NCBI RefSeq assembly: GCF_900104535.1
Contig: NZ_LT629710.1
Location: 4,003,501-4,067,500, forward strand
DNA length: 64,000 nt
DNA from: Nakamurella panacisegetis
GTDB lineage: Bacteria > Actinomycetota > Actinomycetes > Mycobacteriales > Nakamurellaceae
Direction of reading: 5' to 3'
Shown here: in pieces, positions 1 through 10,079 of the stretch
Layout: every line of letters begins with the position of its first letter
Position numbering within the stretch: the first letter of the stretch is position 1
The notes under the pieces: model-generated
Seen by the model: only the letters and a program-made list of their open reading frames with translations
Told to the model about the DNA's origin: nothing
Database searches by the model: none
Position numbers and translations under genes: made by a program

Positions 1-1104
1 GCCGATGTTGGCCTTCATCCGGGGATCGCGGGCGTACTCGTTCCACATGTAGTCGCGGTCCTCGTCGCTCACCATCTCCAGGGTGAGCTCGTCGTGGTTC
101 CGCAGGAAGATCCCCCACTGGGCCGAGGACGGGATCGGCGGCGTCTGGGCCAGGATCTCCGAGATCGGGAACCGCGACTCCCGGCGCGCGGCCATGAAGA
201 TGCGCGGCATCAGCGGGAAGTGGAAGCACATGTGGCACTCGTCGCCGCCCACGGCCGGGTCGCCGTAGTAGTCGACGACGTCCGACGGCCACTGGTTGGC
301 CTCGGCCAGCAGGATGCGGCCGGGATACTCGTCCTCCACCACCTTGCGGCAGCGCTTCAGGAACGCGTGCGTCTCCGGCAGGTTCTCGCCGTTGGTGCCC
401 TCACGGACGTAGAGGTAGGGCACGGCGTCCAACCGGAACCCGTCAACGCCCAGGTCGAGCCAGAAGCGCATGACGTCGATCATGGCGTCGCCGACGGCCG
501 GGCAGTCGAAGTTGAGATCGGGTTGATGAGCGAAGAAGCGGTGCCAGAAATACTGTTTGCGGACCGGGTCGAACGTCCAGTTGCTGGGCTCGGTGTCCAC
601 GAAGATCACCCGGGCGTCCGGGTAGCCCGCGTCGTGGTCGGCCCAGACGTAGTAGTCGCCGAACGGACCGTCGGGATCGTTGCGCGACTCCTGGAACCAG
701 GTGTGGCTGTCGCTGGTGTGGTTCATCACGAGGTCGGTGATGATCCGGATGCCGCGCTCGTGACAGGCCTGGATCAGCGCCGCGAAGTCCTGCACCGTCC
801 CGAATTCGGGCAGCACCTTGCGGTAGTCGCGGATGTCGTACCCGCCGTCCCGCAACGGTGAGTCGTAGAACGGCGGGATCCACAGGCAGTCGACCCCGAG
901 CCAGGCCAGGTAGTCGAGCTTCTCGATGAGGCCGCGGATGTCGCCGGTGCCGTCGCCGTTGGAGTCGAAGAAGGTGCGGACCAGCACCTCGTAGAAGACG
1001 GCCCGCTTGTACCACTCCGGGTCGGTCGACAGGGCGCTGTGGCCGGGGTCGGGACCCGGTTGGTGATCAGTGTGCGCTACGGCGCGTCCGACGGACTCGG
1101 TCAT
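1..1104 (-). CDS. treS: Trehalose synthase (maltose alpha-D-glucosyltransferase), C-terminus cut by window edge
   Basis: A GH13 enzyme that interconverts maltose and trehalose in the cytoplasm and feeds maltose units into the GlgE glucan pathway. The visible 368 residues cover the (beta/alpha)8 catalytic barrel. They show the early [20 protein letters not shown] block, [13 protein letters not shown], the nucleophile in [11 protein letters not shown] (Asp226), the acid/base in [11 protein letters not shown] (Glu268) and the transition-state Asp338 in LRNHDELT. Full-length relatives are about 580-600 residues, so the end of the barrel and the C-terminal beta domain lie off the window; there is no stop before position 1. 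The ATG start is preceded by an AGGAAGG ribosome site. It lies 95 bases downstream of glgE in the same direction, probably in one operon. In relatives the maltokinase is either next to treS or fused to it, which cannot be seen here. Confidence 0.95.
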   Translation of the reverse strand, partial: MTESVGRAVAHTDHQPGPDPGHSALSTDPEWYKRAVFYEVLVRTFFDSNGDGTGDIRGLIEKLDYLAWLGVDCLWIPPFYDSPLRDGGYDIRDYRKVLPEFGTVQDFAALIQACHERGIRIITDLVMNHTSDSHTWFQESRNDPDGPFGDYYVWADHDAGYPDARVIFVDTEPSNWTFDPVRKQYFWHRFFAHQPDLNFDCPAVGDAMIDVMRFWLDLGVDGFRLDAVPYLYVREGTNGENLPETHAFLKRCRKVVEDEYPGRILLAEANQWPSDVVDYYGDPAVGGDECHMCFHFPLMPRIFMAARRESRFPISEILAQTPPIPSSAQWGIFLRNHDELTLEMVSDEDRDYMWNEYARDPRMKANIG

Positions 1105-1199
1105 GCCCACCTTCCTTGATGCGTTGCCTGCGGACGTGCGGCGGTTTTGTTCGAGCAGTACCCAGGACAGCCGGGGGGCAACCGGGTCGGAGGAAGCGG

Positions 1200-3233
1200 T
1201 CAGTATCGCCGCACCGTGAGAATGTGGGCCACGCGGCTGGCCGGCTCCAGACCGACTGTGTCGCGCCCCGTCCAGTGGTACACGTCGCCGGAGAGCTGGT
1301 CGACCACCTGGAAGCTCTCGCCCCAGTTCAGACCGAGTGCCGGAAGGTGCAGATCGGTTTGGCCCCAATGCGATCCGGTCGAGACCAGACAGACCACGAC
1401 CAGGATCACGTCGTCGGTCGCCTCGTCCCGTCGGGAATAGCAGAGCAGCGAGTCGTTGGAGACGCCGTGGAACCACAGGCCCCGCAGGTGCTGGAGTGAG
1501 CGATGTTCCCGGCGTATCTCGTTCAGCCGCTGGATCAACGGCTCGAGCGACTCGCCGCGGTCGAGCGCGGCCTGGTAATCACGCGGACGCAGCTCGTACT
1601 TCTCCGAGTGCAGGAACTCCTCGCTGCCCGGCCGCACCGCCTCGTGCTCGAACAACTCGTACCCGGAGTAGCAGCCCCAGCTGGGCGACATGGTGGCGGC
1701 CAGCACGGCCCGGATGGCGAACATGGCCTGGCCGCCGAACTGCAACGACGCGTGCAGGATGTCGGGGGTGGTGGGAAAGAAGTTGGGCCGCATGTGATCG
1801 GCCGAGTTGACCAGTTCGACGCCGTAGTCGGTGAGTTCCTGCTTGCCGGTCCGCCAGGTGAAGTACGTGTACGACTGGGTGAACCCGATCCGGCCGAGTT
1901 CGTGCATCATGGCCGGCTTGGTGAAGGCCTCGGCCAGGAAGATCACCTCGGGGTGGTCGGCGTGCACCTGGCCGATCAGCCACTCCCAGAAGTTGATCGG
2001 CTTGGTGTGCGGGTTGTCGACCCGGAACACGGTGACGCCGTGCGTGATCCAGAACCGGACGATCCGCAGCACCTCGGCGTACAGGCCGGCCGGGTCGTTG
2101 TCGAAGTTGATCGGATAGATGTCCTGGTACTTCTTGGGGGGATTCTCGGCGTAGGCGATCGACCCGTCCGGACGGGTGGTGAACCAGGCCGGGTGCTCGG
2201 ACACCCACGGGTGGTCGGGGGCGCACTGCAGGGCCAGGTCGAGGGCGACCTCGAGTCCGAGCTCACGGGCCGCGGAGACGAAGTCGTCGAAGTCGTCGAT
2301 CGTGCCCAGCTCGGGGTGCACCGCGTCATGGCCGCCGGCCGCGGATCCGATGGCCCACGGTGACCCGACGTCACGCGGGTCGGGGTTGACGGTGCCGCCG
2401 GGCTCGGCCGGATTGTTGCGGCCCTTGCGGTTGATCTCGCCGATCGGGTGGATCGGCGGCAGGTACACGATGTCGAAGGCCATCCGGGCGATCCGGGGCA
2501 GTTCGGCGGTCGCGTCGGCGAAGGTTCCGTGCCGCAGCGGCAGCCCGTCGGCGTCGACCTGGGCCCCGCTGGAACGGGGGAAGAACTCGTACCAGGAACC
2601 GAACTCGGCCAGCGGGCGGTCGACCCACACCTGGACCGGGGTGGAGCGGGTGATCAACTCCCGGATCGGATCGGCGACCAGCACCGGCCAGAGCTCGCCG
2701 GACAGGGCCGGTCCGATGCGCTCGGCCACCGGCAGGTACCGGTTTCGCAACGCGGTGACGGCGGACTTGATCGCGGCGGCGTAGCGCTGCCGGGGGCGGC
2801 GTCCGATCCGTTCCAGCAGCAGCGCGCCGGTCTCCAGGTCGTTCGCCATCTCCTCGCCCGACTGCCCGACGGCCGCCTTGGCCTCGACCGCGTGCCGCCA
2901 GGTGCCCAACGGGTCGCTCCAGGCCTCGATGACCAGGCTCCAGGTGCCCTGCCGGTCGGGTGTGACCTGGGCGTGGAACCGGTCGGTGCCCGGAACGCCC
3001 GGCACCATGCGCTGCAGCGGCACGACCGCCGGTGGGGCCTTGCGCCGACCGGGGGTGCTGCGGTCGACGGCGCCCGGCGGCGGCTTGAAGACGACGTTCG
3101 CGGCCACGGCGTCATGTCCCTCCCGGAACACGGTCGCCGCCACCTCGATCACGCCTCCGACCACTGCCTTGGCGGGGTAACGACCCCCGGCCACGCTCGG
3201 GGAAACATCTATCAATCCGATTCGTCCGGCCAC
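1200..3233 (-). CDS. glgE: Alpha-1,4-glucan:maltose-1-phosphate maltosyltransferase
   Basis: GlgE transfers maltosyl units from maltose-1-phosphate to the non-reducing end of alpha-1,4-glucans (GH13 subfamily 3). The protein is 677 residues, normal for the family. The N-terminal beta-sandwich domains come first, then the barrel with [21 protein letters not shown]-type substrate loop, the nucleophile in [13 protein letters not shown] (Asp406) and the acid/base in [12 protein letters not shown] (Glu435). The conserved HTKP stretch after the nucleophile is a good GlgE discriminator from other GH13 enzymes. The GTG start is chosen because a TAGGTT -10 hexamer ends six bases before it, which implies a leaderless transcript. 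Its neighbours treS (downstream) and glgP (divergent) support a role in glucan synthesis from trehalose. Confidence 0.95.
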   Translation of the reverse strand: MAGRIGLIDVSPSVAGGRYPAKAVVGGVIEVAATVFREGHDAVAANVVFKPPPGAVDRSTPGRRKAPPAVVPLQRMVPGVPGTDRFHAQVTPDRQGTWSLVIEAWSDPLGTWRHAVEAKAAVGQSGEEMANDLETGALLLERIGRRPRQRYAAAIKSAVTALRNRYLPVAERIGPALSGELWPVLVADPIRELITRSTPVQVWVDRPLAEFGSWYEFFPRSSGAQVDADGLPLRHGTFADATAELPRIARMAFDIVYLPPIHPIGEINRKGRNNPAEPGGTVNPDPRDVGSPWAIGSAAGGHDAVHPELGTIDDFDDFVSAARELGLEVALDLALQCAPDHPWVSEHPAWFTTRPDGSIAYAENPPKKYQDIYPINFDNDPAGLYAEVLRIVRFWITHGVTVFRVDNPHTKPINFWEWLIGQVHADHPEVIFLAEAFTKPAMMHELGRIGFTQSYTYFTWRTGKQELTDYGVELVNSADHMRPNFFPTTPDILHASLQFGGQAMFAIRAVLAATMSPSWGCYSGYELFEHEAVRPGSEEFLHSEKYELRPRDYQAALDRGESLEPLIQRLNEIRREHRSLQHLRGLWFHGVSNDSLLCYSRRDEATDDVILVVVCLVSTGSHWGQTDLHLPALGLNWGESFQVVDQLSGDVYHWTGRDTVGLEPASRVAHILTVRRY

Positions 3234-3239
3234 GGCGTC

Positions 3240-3245
3240 AACCTA
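3240..3245 (-). promoter_or_regulatory. Candidate -10 hexamer of glgE, leaderless arrangement
   Basis: TAGGTT on the minus strand, followed by six bases and the GTG of glgE. No convincing -35 hexamer. The rest of the divergent glgE-glgP region (3246-3518) shows nothing else I can name. Confidence 0.5.
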
Positions 3246-3518
3246 CCCGGGAGGACCCAGCCCGGGGACGGTCCCGCCTACCGAGGCGAGTCGCCCGTTC
3301 GGATGATGTCCCGTTCGACGGGCGACCGTTCGAGCTCGCTCCGTCCGTTCGCACGGTCCCCGCAACACCCGCCCGTGCGCAACCTGCGGCGTGTCGGGCC
3401 TCCACCTGCCGGTCCGGGGAGGGTCGATGCTGAATCGATCAGGAGGACGATCCCGCACATTGGTTACATTTGGTTGAACAAGTACCCGGATGAAATTCGC
3501 GAACGGGGTCGGACCCGC

Positions 3519-3524
3519 TAGATT
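3519..3524 (+). promoter_or_regulatory. Candidate -10 hexamer of glgP, leaderless arrangement
   Basis: TAGATT, followed by six bases and the GTG start of glgP. There is no Shine-Dalgarno sequence between the hexamer and the start codon. Confidence 0.5.
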
Positions 3525-3530
3525 GCCCCC

Positions 3531-6110
3531 GTGAAGGCTCTTCGACGGTTCACCGTCCGCCCCCAGTTGCCCGAGCCGCTTCAGCCGCTCGGGGCGCTCA
3601 TTCGTAATCTTCGTTGGTCCTGGCACCCCGCCAGCCAGGACCTGTTCGCCGATATCGACCGCGGGCTGTGGGAGCGCTTCGAGGGCGATCCGCTCAAGCT
3701 CCTCGGTGCGGTGTCTGTCGCCCGATTGGAGGAGTTGGCGCAGGACCATCACTTCCTGGACCGCATGCACGGGTTGGCCGGCGACCTGCAGTCGTACCTG
3801 ACCGAGCCGCGCTGGTACCAGCACCAGATCGACACCGCTCCGCCCGGCGTCGTCCTGCCGCGCGCGATCGCCTACTTCTCGATGGAGTTCGGGGTCTCCG
3901 AGGTGCTGCCGATCTACTCGGGCGGCCTTGGCATCCTGGCCGGGGATCACCTGAAGTCCGCCTCGGACCTCGGCGTCCCGATCATCGGTGTCGGCCTGCT
4001 GTACCGCTACGGCTACTTCTGGCAGTCGCTGTCGGCCGACGGGTGGCAGCAGGAGCACTACCCGGCCCACGACCCGCAGGGTCTGCCGATCGAGCGGGTG
4101 CTGGGGGCCGACGGTGAGCAGCTGTCGGTGACCGTCCCGATGCCCGGAGGCCGGCAGCTCACCGCGCGGATCTGGCAGGCCAGCGTCGGACGGGTGCCGC
4201 TGCTGCTGCTGGACGCCGACAACGAGGCGAACGACGACGAGCTGCGGTCCACCACCGACCGGTTGTACGGCGGCGACCAGGACCACCGCATCAAGCAGGA
4301 GATCCTGCTCGGGGTCGGCGGCGTCCGCGCGGTCAACGCCTTCACCGAAGCCACCGGCCATGCGGCGCCGGAGGTTTTCCACATGAACGAGGGCCACGCC
4401 GGCTTCCTCGGCCTCGAGCGCATCCGGTCCTTGATCGAATCCGACGGATTGACCTGCAACGAGGCCGTTTCGGCGGTGCGTGCGGGCACGGTCTTCACGA
4501 CCCACACCCCGGTCCCGGCCGGCATCGACCGCTTCCCGGTCGACCTGGTCCGTCACTACCTCGACGGCGACGGCGACGGCCAGTCGCGACTGCTGCCGGG
4601 CCTGCCGGTTGACGAGGTCATCGCCTTCGGCGCCGAGGACGACCCGTCCCGGTTCAACATGGCGCACATGGGCCTGCGGCTGGCCCAGCGGGCCAACGGC
4701 GTGGCCAAGTTGCACGGCGTGGTGTCCCGCGAGATGTTCGCCGGCCTCTACCCGGGCTTCGAGCCCGACGAGGTGCCGATCGGATCGGTCACCAACGGCG
4801 TCCACCTGCCGACGTGGGCCGCCCGGGAGATGTACGACGTCGCCGGCGATATGTCCGACTGGCAGGACCTGGCCTCGGCCTCCGACTGGCCGGCCGCCGG
4901 GCGCGTCAGCTCGGAGCGCCTCTGGGAGTTGCGGCAGACGCTGCGGGGCCGCCTGGTCACCATGGCCCGTTCGGCCGTCAAGCAGTCCTGGTTGCTGCGC
5001 GGCAGTTCCACCGCCGAACTGGGCTGGACCGAGACGATCCTGGACCCGCACATCCTGACCATCGGGTTCGCGCGTCGGGTGTCCACCTACAAGCGCCTCA
5101 CCCTCATGCTGCGTGACCCGGCCCGGTTGAAGGCGATCCTGCTCAACCCGGATCGCCCGGTGCAGATCGTCATCGCCGGCAAGGCGCACCCGGCCGACGA
5201 GTACGGCAAGCGGTTCATGCAGGAGATGGTCCGGTTCGCCGACGACGCCGGAATCCGGCACCGCATCGCGTTCCTGCCCGACTACGACATGGGCATGGCC
5301 TCGGTGCTCTGCGCCGGCGCCGACGTCTGGCTGAACAACCCGATCCGACCGCAGGAGGCCTCCGGCACGTCGGGGATGAAAGCCGCCCTGAACGGGTCGC
5401 TGAACCTGTCGATCTCCGACGGCTGGTGGGACGAGCTGTTCGACGGCCAGGACGGCTGGACGATCCCGACGGCGGACGGCGTCGCCGACGAGAACCGCCG
5501 CGACGACCTCGAGGCGTCGGCGCTGTACGAACTGATCGAGAAGCGGGTCGCGCCGCTGTTCTACAGCCGCGGGGCGGACGGGCGGCCCGACGGCTGGGTC
5601 GACCTGGTCCGGCACACCTTGTCCTACCTCGGCCCGCGTGTGCAGGCGACACGGATGGTGCGCGACTACGTGAACCAGTACTACTCGCCGGCCGCGACCT
5701 TCAGCCGGGCCACCACGGCCGATCTGACCGTGGCCAAGAGCCTGTCGGCCTGGAAGGACACCGTCCGGGAGGCCTGGCCGCGCATCCGCGTGACCAGCGT
5801 CGACACCTCGGGCATCGGGTCAGAGCCGTCGCTGGGCAACGTGATGACGGTGCGGGCCTCGCTCGACCTGGGTGGCCTCACGCCGGACGACGTCCAGGTG
5901 CAGGCGGTGACCGGGCGGGTCGACGCCACCGAGCAGCTGCACGACATCGTCACCACGACCATGACGTTCGTCGGTGACGCCGAGGGTGACCGCTACGAGG
6001 CTCAGCTCCCGCTGACCCTGTCCGGGGCCGTCGGATACACCGTTCGGGTTCTGCCCAAGCACGACCTGCTGGCGTCCTCGGCCGAACTCGGGCTGGTCAC
6101 CACCGCCTGA
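3531..6110 (+). CDS. glgP: Alpha-glucan (glycogen/maltodextrin) phosphorylase
   Basis: A GT35 phosphorylase that releases glucose-1-phosphate from alpha-1,4-glucan ends using pyridoxal phosphate. The 859 residues begin with the extra N-terminal domain found in the short bacterial alpha-glucan phosphorylase subfamily (WSWHPASQDLFADID at the start). The catalytic half holds AYFSMEFGVSEVLPIYSGGLG, VFHMNEGHAGFLGLERI and the PLP lysine in EASGTSGMKAALNG (Lys617). It is divergent from glgE and convergent with glgX, so synthesis, phosphorolysis and debranching genes sit together. The GTG start is supported by the closely spaced -10 hexamer. The exact preferred glucan cannot be read from sequence. 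Confidence 0.95.
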   Translation: MKALRRFTVRPQLPEPLQPLGALIRNLRWSWHPASQDLFADIDRGLWERFEGDPLKLLGAVSVARLEELAQDHHFLDRMHGLAGDLQSYLTEPRWYQHQIDTAPPGVVLPRAIAYFSMEFGVSEVLPIYSGGLGILAGDHLKSASDLGVPIIGVGLLYRYGYFWQSLSADGWQQEHYPAHDPQGLPIERVLGADGEQLSVTVPMPGGRQLTARIWQASVGRVPLLLLDADNEANDDELRSTTDRLYGGDQDHRIKQEILLGVGGVRAVNAFTEATGHAAPEVFHMNEGHAGFLGLERIRSLIESDGLTCNEAVSAVRAGTVFTTHTPVPAGIDRFPVDLVRHYLDGDGDGQSRLLPGLPVDEVIAFGAEDDPSRFNMAHMGLRLAQRANGVAKLHGVVSREMFAGLYPGFEPDEVPIGSVTNGVHLPTWAAREMYDVAGDMSDWQDLASASDWPAAGRVSSERLWELRQTLRGRLVTMARSAVKQSWLLRGSSTAELGWTETILDPHILTIGFARRVSTYKRLTLMLRDPARLKAILLNPDRPVQIVIAGKAHPADEYGKRFMQEMVRFADDAGIRHRIAFLPDYDMGMASVLCAGADVWLNNPIRPQEASGTSGMKAALNGSLNLSISDGWWDELFDGQDGWTIPTADGVADENRRDDLEASALYELIEKRVAPLFYSRGADGRPDGWVDLVRHTLSYLGPRVQATRMVRDYVNQYYSPAATFSRATTADLTVAKSLSAWKDTVREAWPRIRVTSVDTSGIGSEPSLGNVMTVRASLDLGGLTPDDVQVQAVTGRVDATEQLHDIVTTTMTFVGDAEGDRYEAQLPLTLSGAVGYTVRVLPKHDLLASSAELGLVTTA

Positions 6111-6132
6111 TCTCGTCCAGGTCCCACCCCGC

Positions 6133-6171
6133 CGCTGCGCGGGTCCGAGTTCCTCTCGGACCCGCGCAGCG
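6133..6171. terminator. Bidirectional hairpin terminator between glgP and glgX
   Basis: A perfect 17-bp stem (core CTGCGCGGGTCCGAG with its complement) and a five-base loop TTCCT. It lies in the 73-base gap between two convergent stop codons. There is no long T tract on either side, as is common in high-GC actinomycetes. Confidence 0.8.
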
Positions 6172-6183
6172 TTCGTTCCCCGG

Positions 6184-8346
6184 TCAGTCGCCGTCCTTGA
6201 GGTGCATATCGTCCTCGGAGGTGCGGTGAGCGCGGAAGAGCCACAACGTCCGTCCGGGCATGGTCATCTCGACCCCGGCCGACAGCGGAGTCGGATCCAC
6301 CGGGGCGCCGGTCGGCCCGTCGGTGTCCAGCACGGGGGTGTACGCCTCGCCGTAGGGCGCCCCGGGCAGGACGATCTCGATGGGTTCTGGGTCAGCGTGC
6401 AGTACGAGCAACCACGAGTAGTCGGTGAGCACTCCGCCGATCGGGGAGTGGCCGCGGACGTCGGCTCCGTCCAACCACATCTGCAGCGTGCGCCGGTCCG
6501 CGTCGAACCAATCGGCGTCGGTCATCGGCCGCCCACTCGGCCCGAACCAGACCAGGTCGGCCACCCCGTCCCCGCCGACCGGGGCCCGGCCTTCGAAGAA
6601 CTCGCCCTGGTGCAGCGCCGGTGACTCGGCCCGAACGGCCAGGGTGCGCCGGACGAAGGCCAGCATCCGGGCCGATTCCGAGTCGCCGCCGTCGTCCGGC
6701 GCGGTCAGGCCGGACCAGTCGACCCAGCTGACCGGGTTGTCCTGGCAGTAGGCATTGTTGTTGCCCTGCTGGGTGCGCCAGAGTTCGTCACCGGCCAGCA
6801 GCATCGGGGTGCCGGTGGCCAGCAGCATCGTCGCGACGATGTTCCGGGCCTGCCGGGCTCTGATCTCGGCGATGCCCGGATCCTCGGTCGGTCCCTCGAC
6901 TCCGTAGTTGGCCGACCGGTTGTTGTCCGTGCCGTCGCGGTTCTTCTCGCCGTTGGCCTCGTTGTGCTTGTTGGCGTACGTGACGACGTCGCGCAGGGTG
7001 AAGCCGTCGTGGGCGGTCACGAAATTGACCGAGGCCCAGGGTCCGCGGGTCCCGCCGAACAGGTCCTCCGAGCCGGACAGGCGGTATCCGAGTTCCCGGA
7101 CCCCGCCGACACCCCGCCAGAAGTCCCGCACACAGTCGCGGAAGCGGTCGTTCCATTCGGCCCACTGGGCCCCGAACCGGCCGACGGCGTATCCCTCGCC
7201 GGTGGCGTCCCAGGGTTCGGCGATCAGCTTGCAGCGGGACAGGACCGGGTCGGCCGCGATGGCGGTGAGCAGCGCCGAGCCGGCGTCGAAAGCGCCGCCG
7301 CCCGGTCGTCCCAGGACCGAGGCCAGGTCGAACCGGAACCCGTCGACGCCCAGGGTGGTGGCCCAGTGCCGCAGTGAGTCGGTCACCATCCGCACGACGG
7401 TGAGGGAGCGCGGATCGAGGGTCAGGCCGGTCCCGGTGAGGTCGTGGCCCGGCTCGAGGTAGTAGGTGTCCGGGGCCAGCCCGCGCCAGGACAGCTCCAC
7501 CGGCAGATCCGGCCCGCCCTCGCAGGTGTGGTTGTAGACGACGTCGAGGATGACCTCGATCCCGGCGTCGTGCATGGTGTCCACCAGATGGACGAACTCG
7601 GCCAGCTCCTGGCCGGGCGCGGACGAATACCCCGGGTGCACGGCGAAGAACGACAGGGTCGAATATCCCCAGTAGTTCTTCCGCCCGGTGGCGTACAGGC
7701 CGGGCTCGGCGGTATGGGCGTGAACGGGCAGCAACTGCAGCGTGGTGACGTTGAGACGACGGAGGTGGTCGACCATCACGGGGTGGGCCAGGCCGGCGTA
7801 GGTGCCGCGGAGGGCGGGCGGGATCCCCGGGTGCAGGCGGGTCAGGCCGGCCACGTGCGCCTCGTAGACCACCGTGTGCTCCCACGGAATGCGTGGCCGG
7901 CCGGGCCGTGCCCGGACCGGGTCGACGACGATGCCCAGCGGCACCTTGCCCAGGGTGTCGACCCCTGCGGCGGATGCGGCCATCAGGTCGTAGTCGGTGG
8001 AATCGATCCGCAGGGCATACGGGTCGAGCAGGATCTTGCTGTGGTCCCGGCCGTGCACCCGGTACCCGTACCGTTGCCCGGACCGTACGCCCGGCAGGAA
8101 GGTGTGCCAGATCCCGTACCGCCGGTCCTGCATGGCGATCGACCGCTCGTCGCCCAGTGCGTCGACCAGGCACAGATCCACCGACTCGGCCCCGTCGGCG
8201 ACCACGGCGAAGTTGGTGCCCCGGTCGGTGAGAGTCGCCCCCAGCGGGAACGGCTCACCCGGGAACGGACTCGATCCGGCCGGGACCGGAGCCGGCGCGC
8301 GGGTCGGTACCGGGTGGACAGGAGCGGGTTGGGTGACGGACGACAT
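6184..8346 (-). CDS. glgX: Glycogen debranching enzyme
   Basis: An isoamylase-type GH13 enzyme that hydrolyses alpha-1,6 branches left after phosphorylase action. The 720 residues match the usual GlgX length. An N-terminal CBM48 beta-sandwich (PFPLGATLTDRGTNFAVV) precedes the barrel with EVILDVVYNHTCEGG, nucleophile VDGFRFDLASVLG (Asp340), acid/base KLIAEPWDATGEGY (Glu377) and VTAHDGFTL (Asp447), then LAGDELWRTQQGNNNAYCQDN. The ATG at MSSVTQPAP is chosen because a GGGAG ribosome site precedes it. The frame stays open far upstream, but that region overlaps the divergent ABC gene and has no family similarity. It pairs functionally with glgP across the shared terminator. Confidence 0.94.
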   Translation of the reverse strand: MSSVTQPAPVHPVPTRAPAPVPAGSSPFPGEPFPLGATLTDRGTNFAVVADGAESVDLCLVDALGDERSIAMQDRRYGIWHTFLPGVRSGQRYGYRVHGRDHSKILLDPYALRIDSTDYDLMAASAAGVDTLGKVPLGIVVDPVRARPGRPRIPWEHTVVYEAHVAGLTRLHPGIPPALRGTYAGLAHPVMVDHLRRLNVTTLQLLPVHAHTAEPGLYATGRKNYWGYSTLSFFAVHPGYSSAPGQELAEFVHLVDTMHDAGIEVILDVVYNHTCEGGPDLPVELSWRGLAPDTYYLEPGHDLTGTGLTLDPRSLTVVRMVTDSLRHWATTLGVDGFRFDLASVLGRPGGGAFDAGSALLTAIAADPVLSRCKLIAEPWDATGEGYAVGRFGAQWAEWNDRFRDCVRDFWRGVGGVRELGYRLSGSEDLFGGTRGPWASVNFVTAHDGFTLRDVVTYANKHNEANGEKNRDGTDNNRSANYGVEGPTEDPGIAEIRARQARNIVATMLLATGTPMLLAGDELWRTQQGNNNAYCQDNPVSWVDWSGLTAPDDGGDSESARMLAFVRRTLAVRAESPALHQGEFFEGRAPVGGDGVADLVWFGPSGRPMTDADWFDADRRTLQMWLDGADVRGHSPIGGVLTDYSWLLVLHADPEPIEIVLPGAPYGEAYTPVLDTDGPTGAPVDPTPLSAGVEMTMPGRTLWLFRAHRTSEDDMHLKDGD

Positions 8347-8436
8347 GCGGTGATTCTCCCGGTTCGGCCAGTCAGGTGATGACAGGGGTGGGGCGCGGCG
8401 TGGAACGCCGCACACCGGAACCACTTCCTGGTAGGA

Positions 8437-8442
8437 CACAAT
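8437..8442 (+). promoter_or_regulatory. Candidate -10 hexamer of the orphan ABC ATPase gene
   Basis: CACAAT with seven bases to a GTG at 8450. The hexamer overlaps an earlier in-frame ATG at 8441, which favours the GTG as the true start. Confidence 0.35.
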
Positions 8443-8449
8443 GGCCCGC

Positions 8450-9256
8450 GTGACGATGACGATCCGGCCCGGCGCCGATTCCGTCCTGCACTTGTGGGAC
8501 ATCACGGTCCGCCGCGGCAAGACCCTCCTGCTCGACAGCCTCAGCTGGAATGTGAACGCCGACCATCGGTGGGTGATCCTCGGGCCCAACGGCGCCGGGA
8601 AGACCACCCTGCTGCAGATCGCGGCCGCCCAGATGCACCCGACGTCTGGTCGGGCGCACGTGCTGGGTGAACGGCTCGGCGCGGTCGACATGATGGCGCT
8701 GCGGTCCCGGATCGGTCTGTCCTCCGCCGCGCTGGCCGCGCGGGTCCCGGCGGAGGAGACGGTGATCGACGTCGTCGTGTCGGCCGGGTACGGCGTACTC
8801 GGCCGGTGGCGGGAACGGTACGACGAGATGGATTTCGACCGGGCCCGCGAACTGCTGGAGGCCATGGGCATCTCGCGGCTGGCGGACCGGCTGTACGGGA
8901 CGCTGTCCGAGGGCGAGCGGAAACGGGCCCTGGCCGCCCGGGCCCTGATGACCGACCCGGAACTGCTGCTGCTCGACGAACCGGCCGCCGGGCTCGACCT
9001 CGGCGGGCGGGAGGACCTGCTGGCCCGGCTGTCCCGGCTGGCTCTGGACCGGGCGGCCCCGGCGACCGTGCTGGTCACCCACCACGTCGAGGAGATTCCG
9101 CTGGCGTTCAGCCACCTGCTGCTGTTGCGCGAGGGCCGGGTGGTCGCCGCCGGACCGATCGAGGAGACCCTGACCGCCTCGGCGCTGTCCGAGACGTTCG
9201 GCATGCCCCTGTTGCTGGACCGGCGGGACGGCCGGTTCTTCGCCCACGCCAACTAG
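8450..9256 (+). CDS. Orphan ABC-type ATP-binding protein
   Basis: A single nucleotide-binding domain of about 268 residues. It shows Walker A GPNGAGKTT, the signature LSEGERKRALAARAL, Walker B ELLLLDEPAAGLD and the switch histidine in VLVTHHVEEIP. The family resembles ATPases associated with metal or siderophore uptake, and also soluble ModF/YlmA-like proteins without a membrane partner. No permease or binding protein is adjacent, so the substrate is unknown. The start is uncertain between ATG 8441 and GTG 8450; I prefer GTG because a -10-like hexamer covers the ATG. It is divergent from glgX and 37 bases upstream of the enoyl-CoA hydratase. Confidence 0.85.
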   Translation: MTMTIRPGADSVLHLWDITVRRGKTLLLDSLSWNVNADHRWVILGPNGAGKTTLLQIAAAQMHPTSGRAHVLGERLGAVDMMALRSRIGLSSAALAARVPAEETVIDVVVSAGYGVLGRWRERYDEMDFDRARELLEAMGISRLADRLYGTLSEGERKRALAARALMTDPELLLLDEPAAGLDLGGREDLLARLSRLALDRAAPATVLVTHHVEEIPLAFSHLLLLREGRVVAAGPIEETLTASALSETFGMPLLLDRRDGRFFAHAN

Positions 9257-9293
9257 AGATCACCTCACCCATCCATCCCGCGCGGAGGTCGTT

Positions 9294-10079
9294 GTGCCGG
9301 AAACCGAATTCGTCAGGCTCGAGGTCGACGGCGCCGTCGGGGTGATCCGGCTCGACCGGCCGCCGGTCAACGCCATCAACTCCCAGGTGCACGCCGACCT
9401 GCTGGCGGTGGCCCGGGAGGCGGCCGGGCGCACCGATATCCGGGCCGTCGTGGTCTACGGCGGCGAGCGGGCCTTCGCGGCCGGCGCCGACATCAAGGAG
9501 ATGGCCGAGCAGACACCGGAGACCATCGCCGGATTCGGGGCGACCCTGACCGCCGCCGTCGACGCCGTCGCCCGGTTGCCCAAACCGGTGATCGCGGCGG
9601 TCACGGGATACGCGCTCGGCGGGGGATGTGAACTCGCCCTGGCCGCGGACTTCCGGGTGGTGGCCGACGACGCCCGCATCGGCCTGCCCGAGATCACCCT
9701 CGGCGTGTACCCGGGGGCCGGCGGCACCCAGCGGCTGCCCCGGCTGATCGGCGTGTCCCTGGCCAAGGAACTGATCTTCACCGGCCGGTCGGTGACCGGG
9801 TCAGAGGCGGCCGAGATCGGCCTGGCCAACGCGTCGGTGCCGGCCGGGGAGGTCTTCGACACCGCGATGAAGATGGCCCGCCGGCTGGCCGCGGGGGCGA
9901 CCCTGGCCATCGCGGCGGCCAAACGGGCCATCGACGACGGCATGGACACCGACCTGGCCGGCGGGCTGGAGATCGAGAGCGCCGGATTCGCGGCACTGTT
10001 CGCCACCGCCGATCAGAAGGCCGGCATGCGGTCGTTCCTCCAGGACGGGCCGGGCAAGGCCACCTTCACCGGAGCGTGA
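9294..10079 (+). CDS. Enoyl-CoA hydratase/isomerase family protein
   Basis: A crotonase-fold protein of 261 residues, probably hydrating 2-enoyl-CoA thioesters in fatty-acid or branched-chain acid breakdown. It has AFAAGADIKEMA forming the CoA pocket and oxyanion hole, GYALGGGCELALAADFR with the first catalytic-type Glu, and IGLPEITLGVYPGAGGTQRL with the second. Both acidic positions of true hydratases are therefore present. The GTG start has a GGAGG ribosome site eight bases upstream. Its stop overlaps the next gene by four bases, suggesting translational coupling with an apparently unrelated methyltransferase. The chain-length preference cannot be told. Confidence 0.9.
   Translation: MPETEFVRLEVDGAVGVIRLDRPPVNAINSQVHADLLAVAREAAGRTDIRAVVVYGGERAFAAGADIKEMAEQTPETIAGFGATLTAAVDAVARLPKPVIAAVTGYALGGGCELALAADFRVVADDARIGLPEITLGVYPGAGGTQRLPRLIGVSLAKELIFTGRSVTGSEAAEIGLANASVPAGEVFDTAMKMARRLAAGATLAIAAAKRAIDDGMDTDLAGGLEIESAGFAALFATADQKAGMRSFLQDGPGKATFTGA

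Noticed and set aside
8347-9252. Upstream extension of glgX to about 1022 residues
   Set aside because: It overlaps the divergent ABC ATPase, is Ser/Arg-rich without domain similarity, and a good ribosome site marks the start at 8346.
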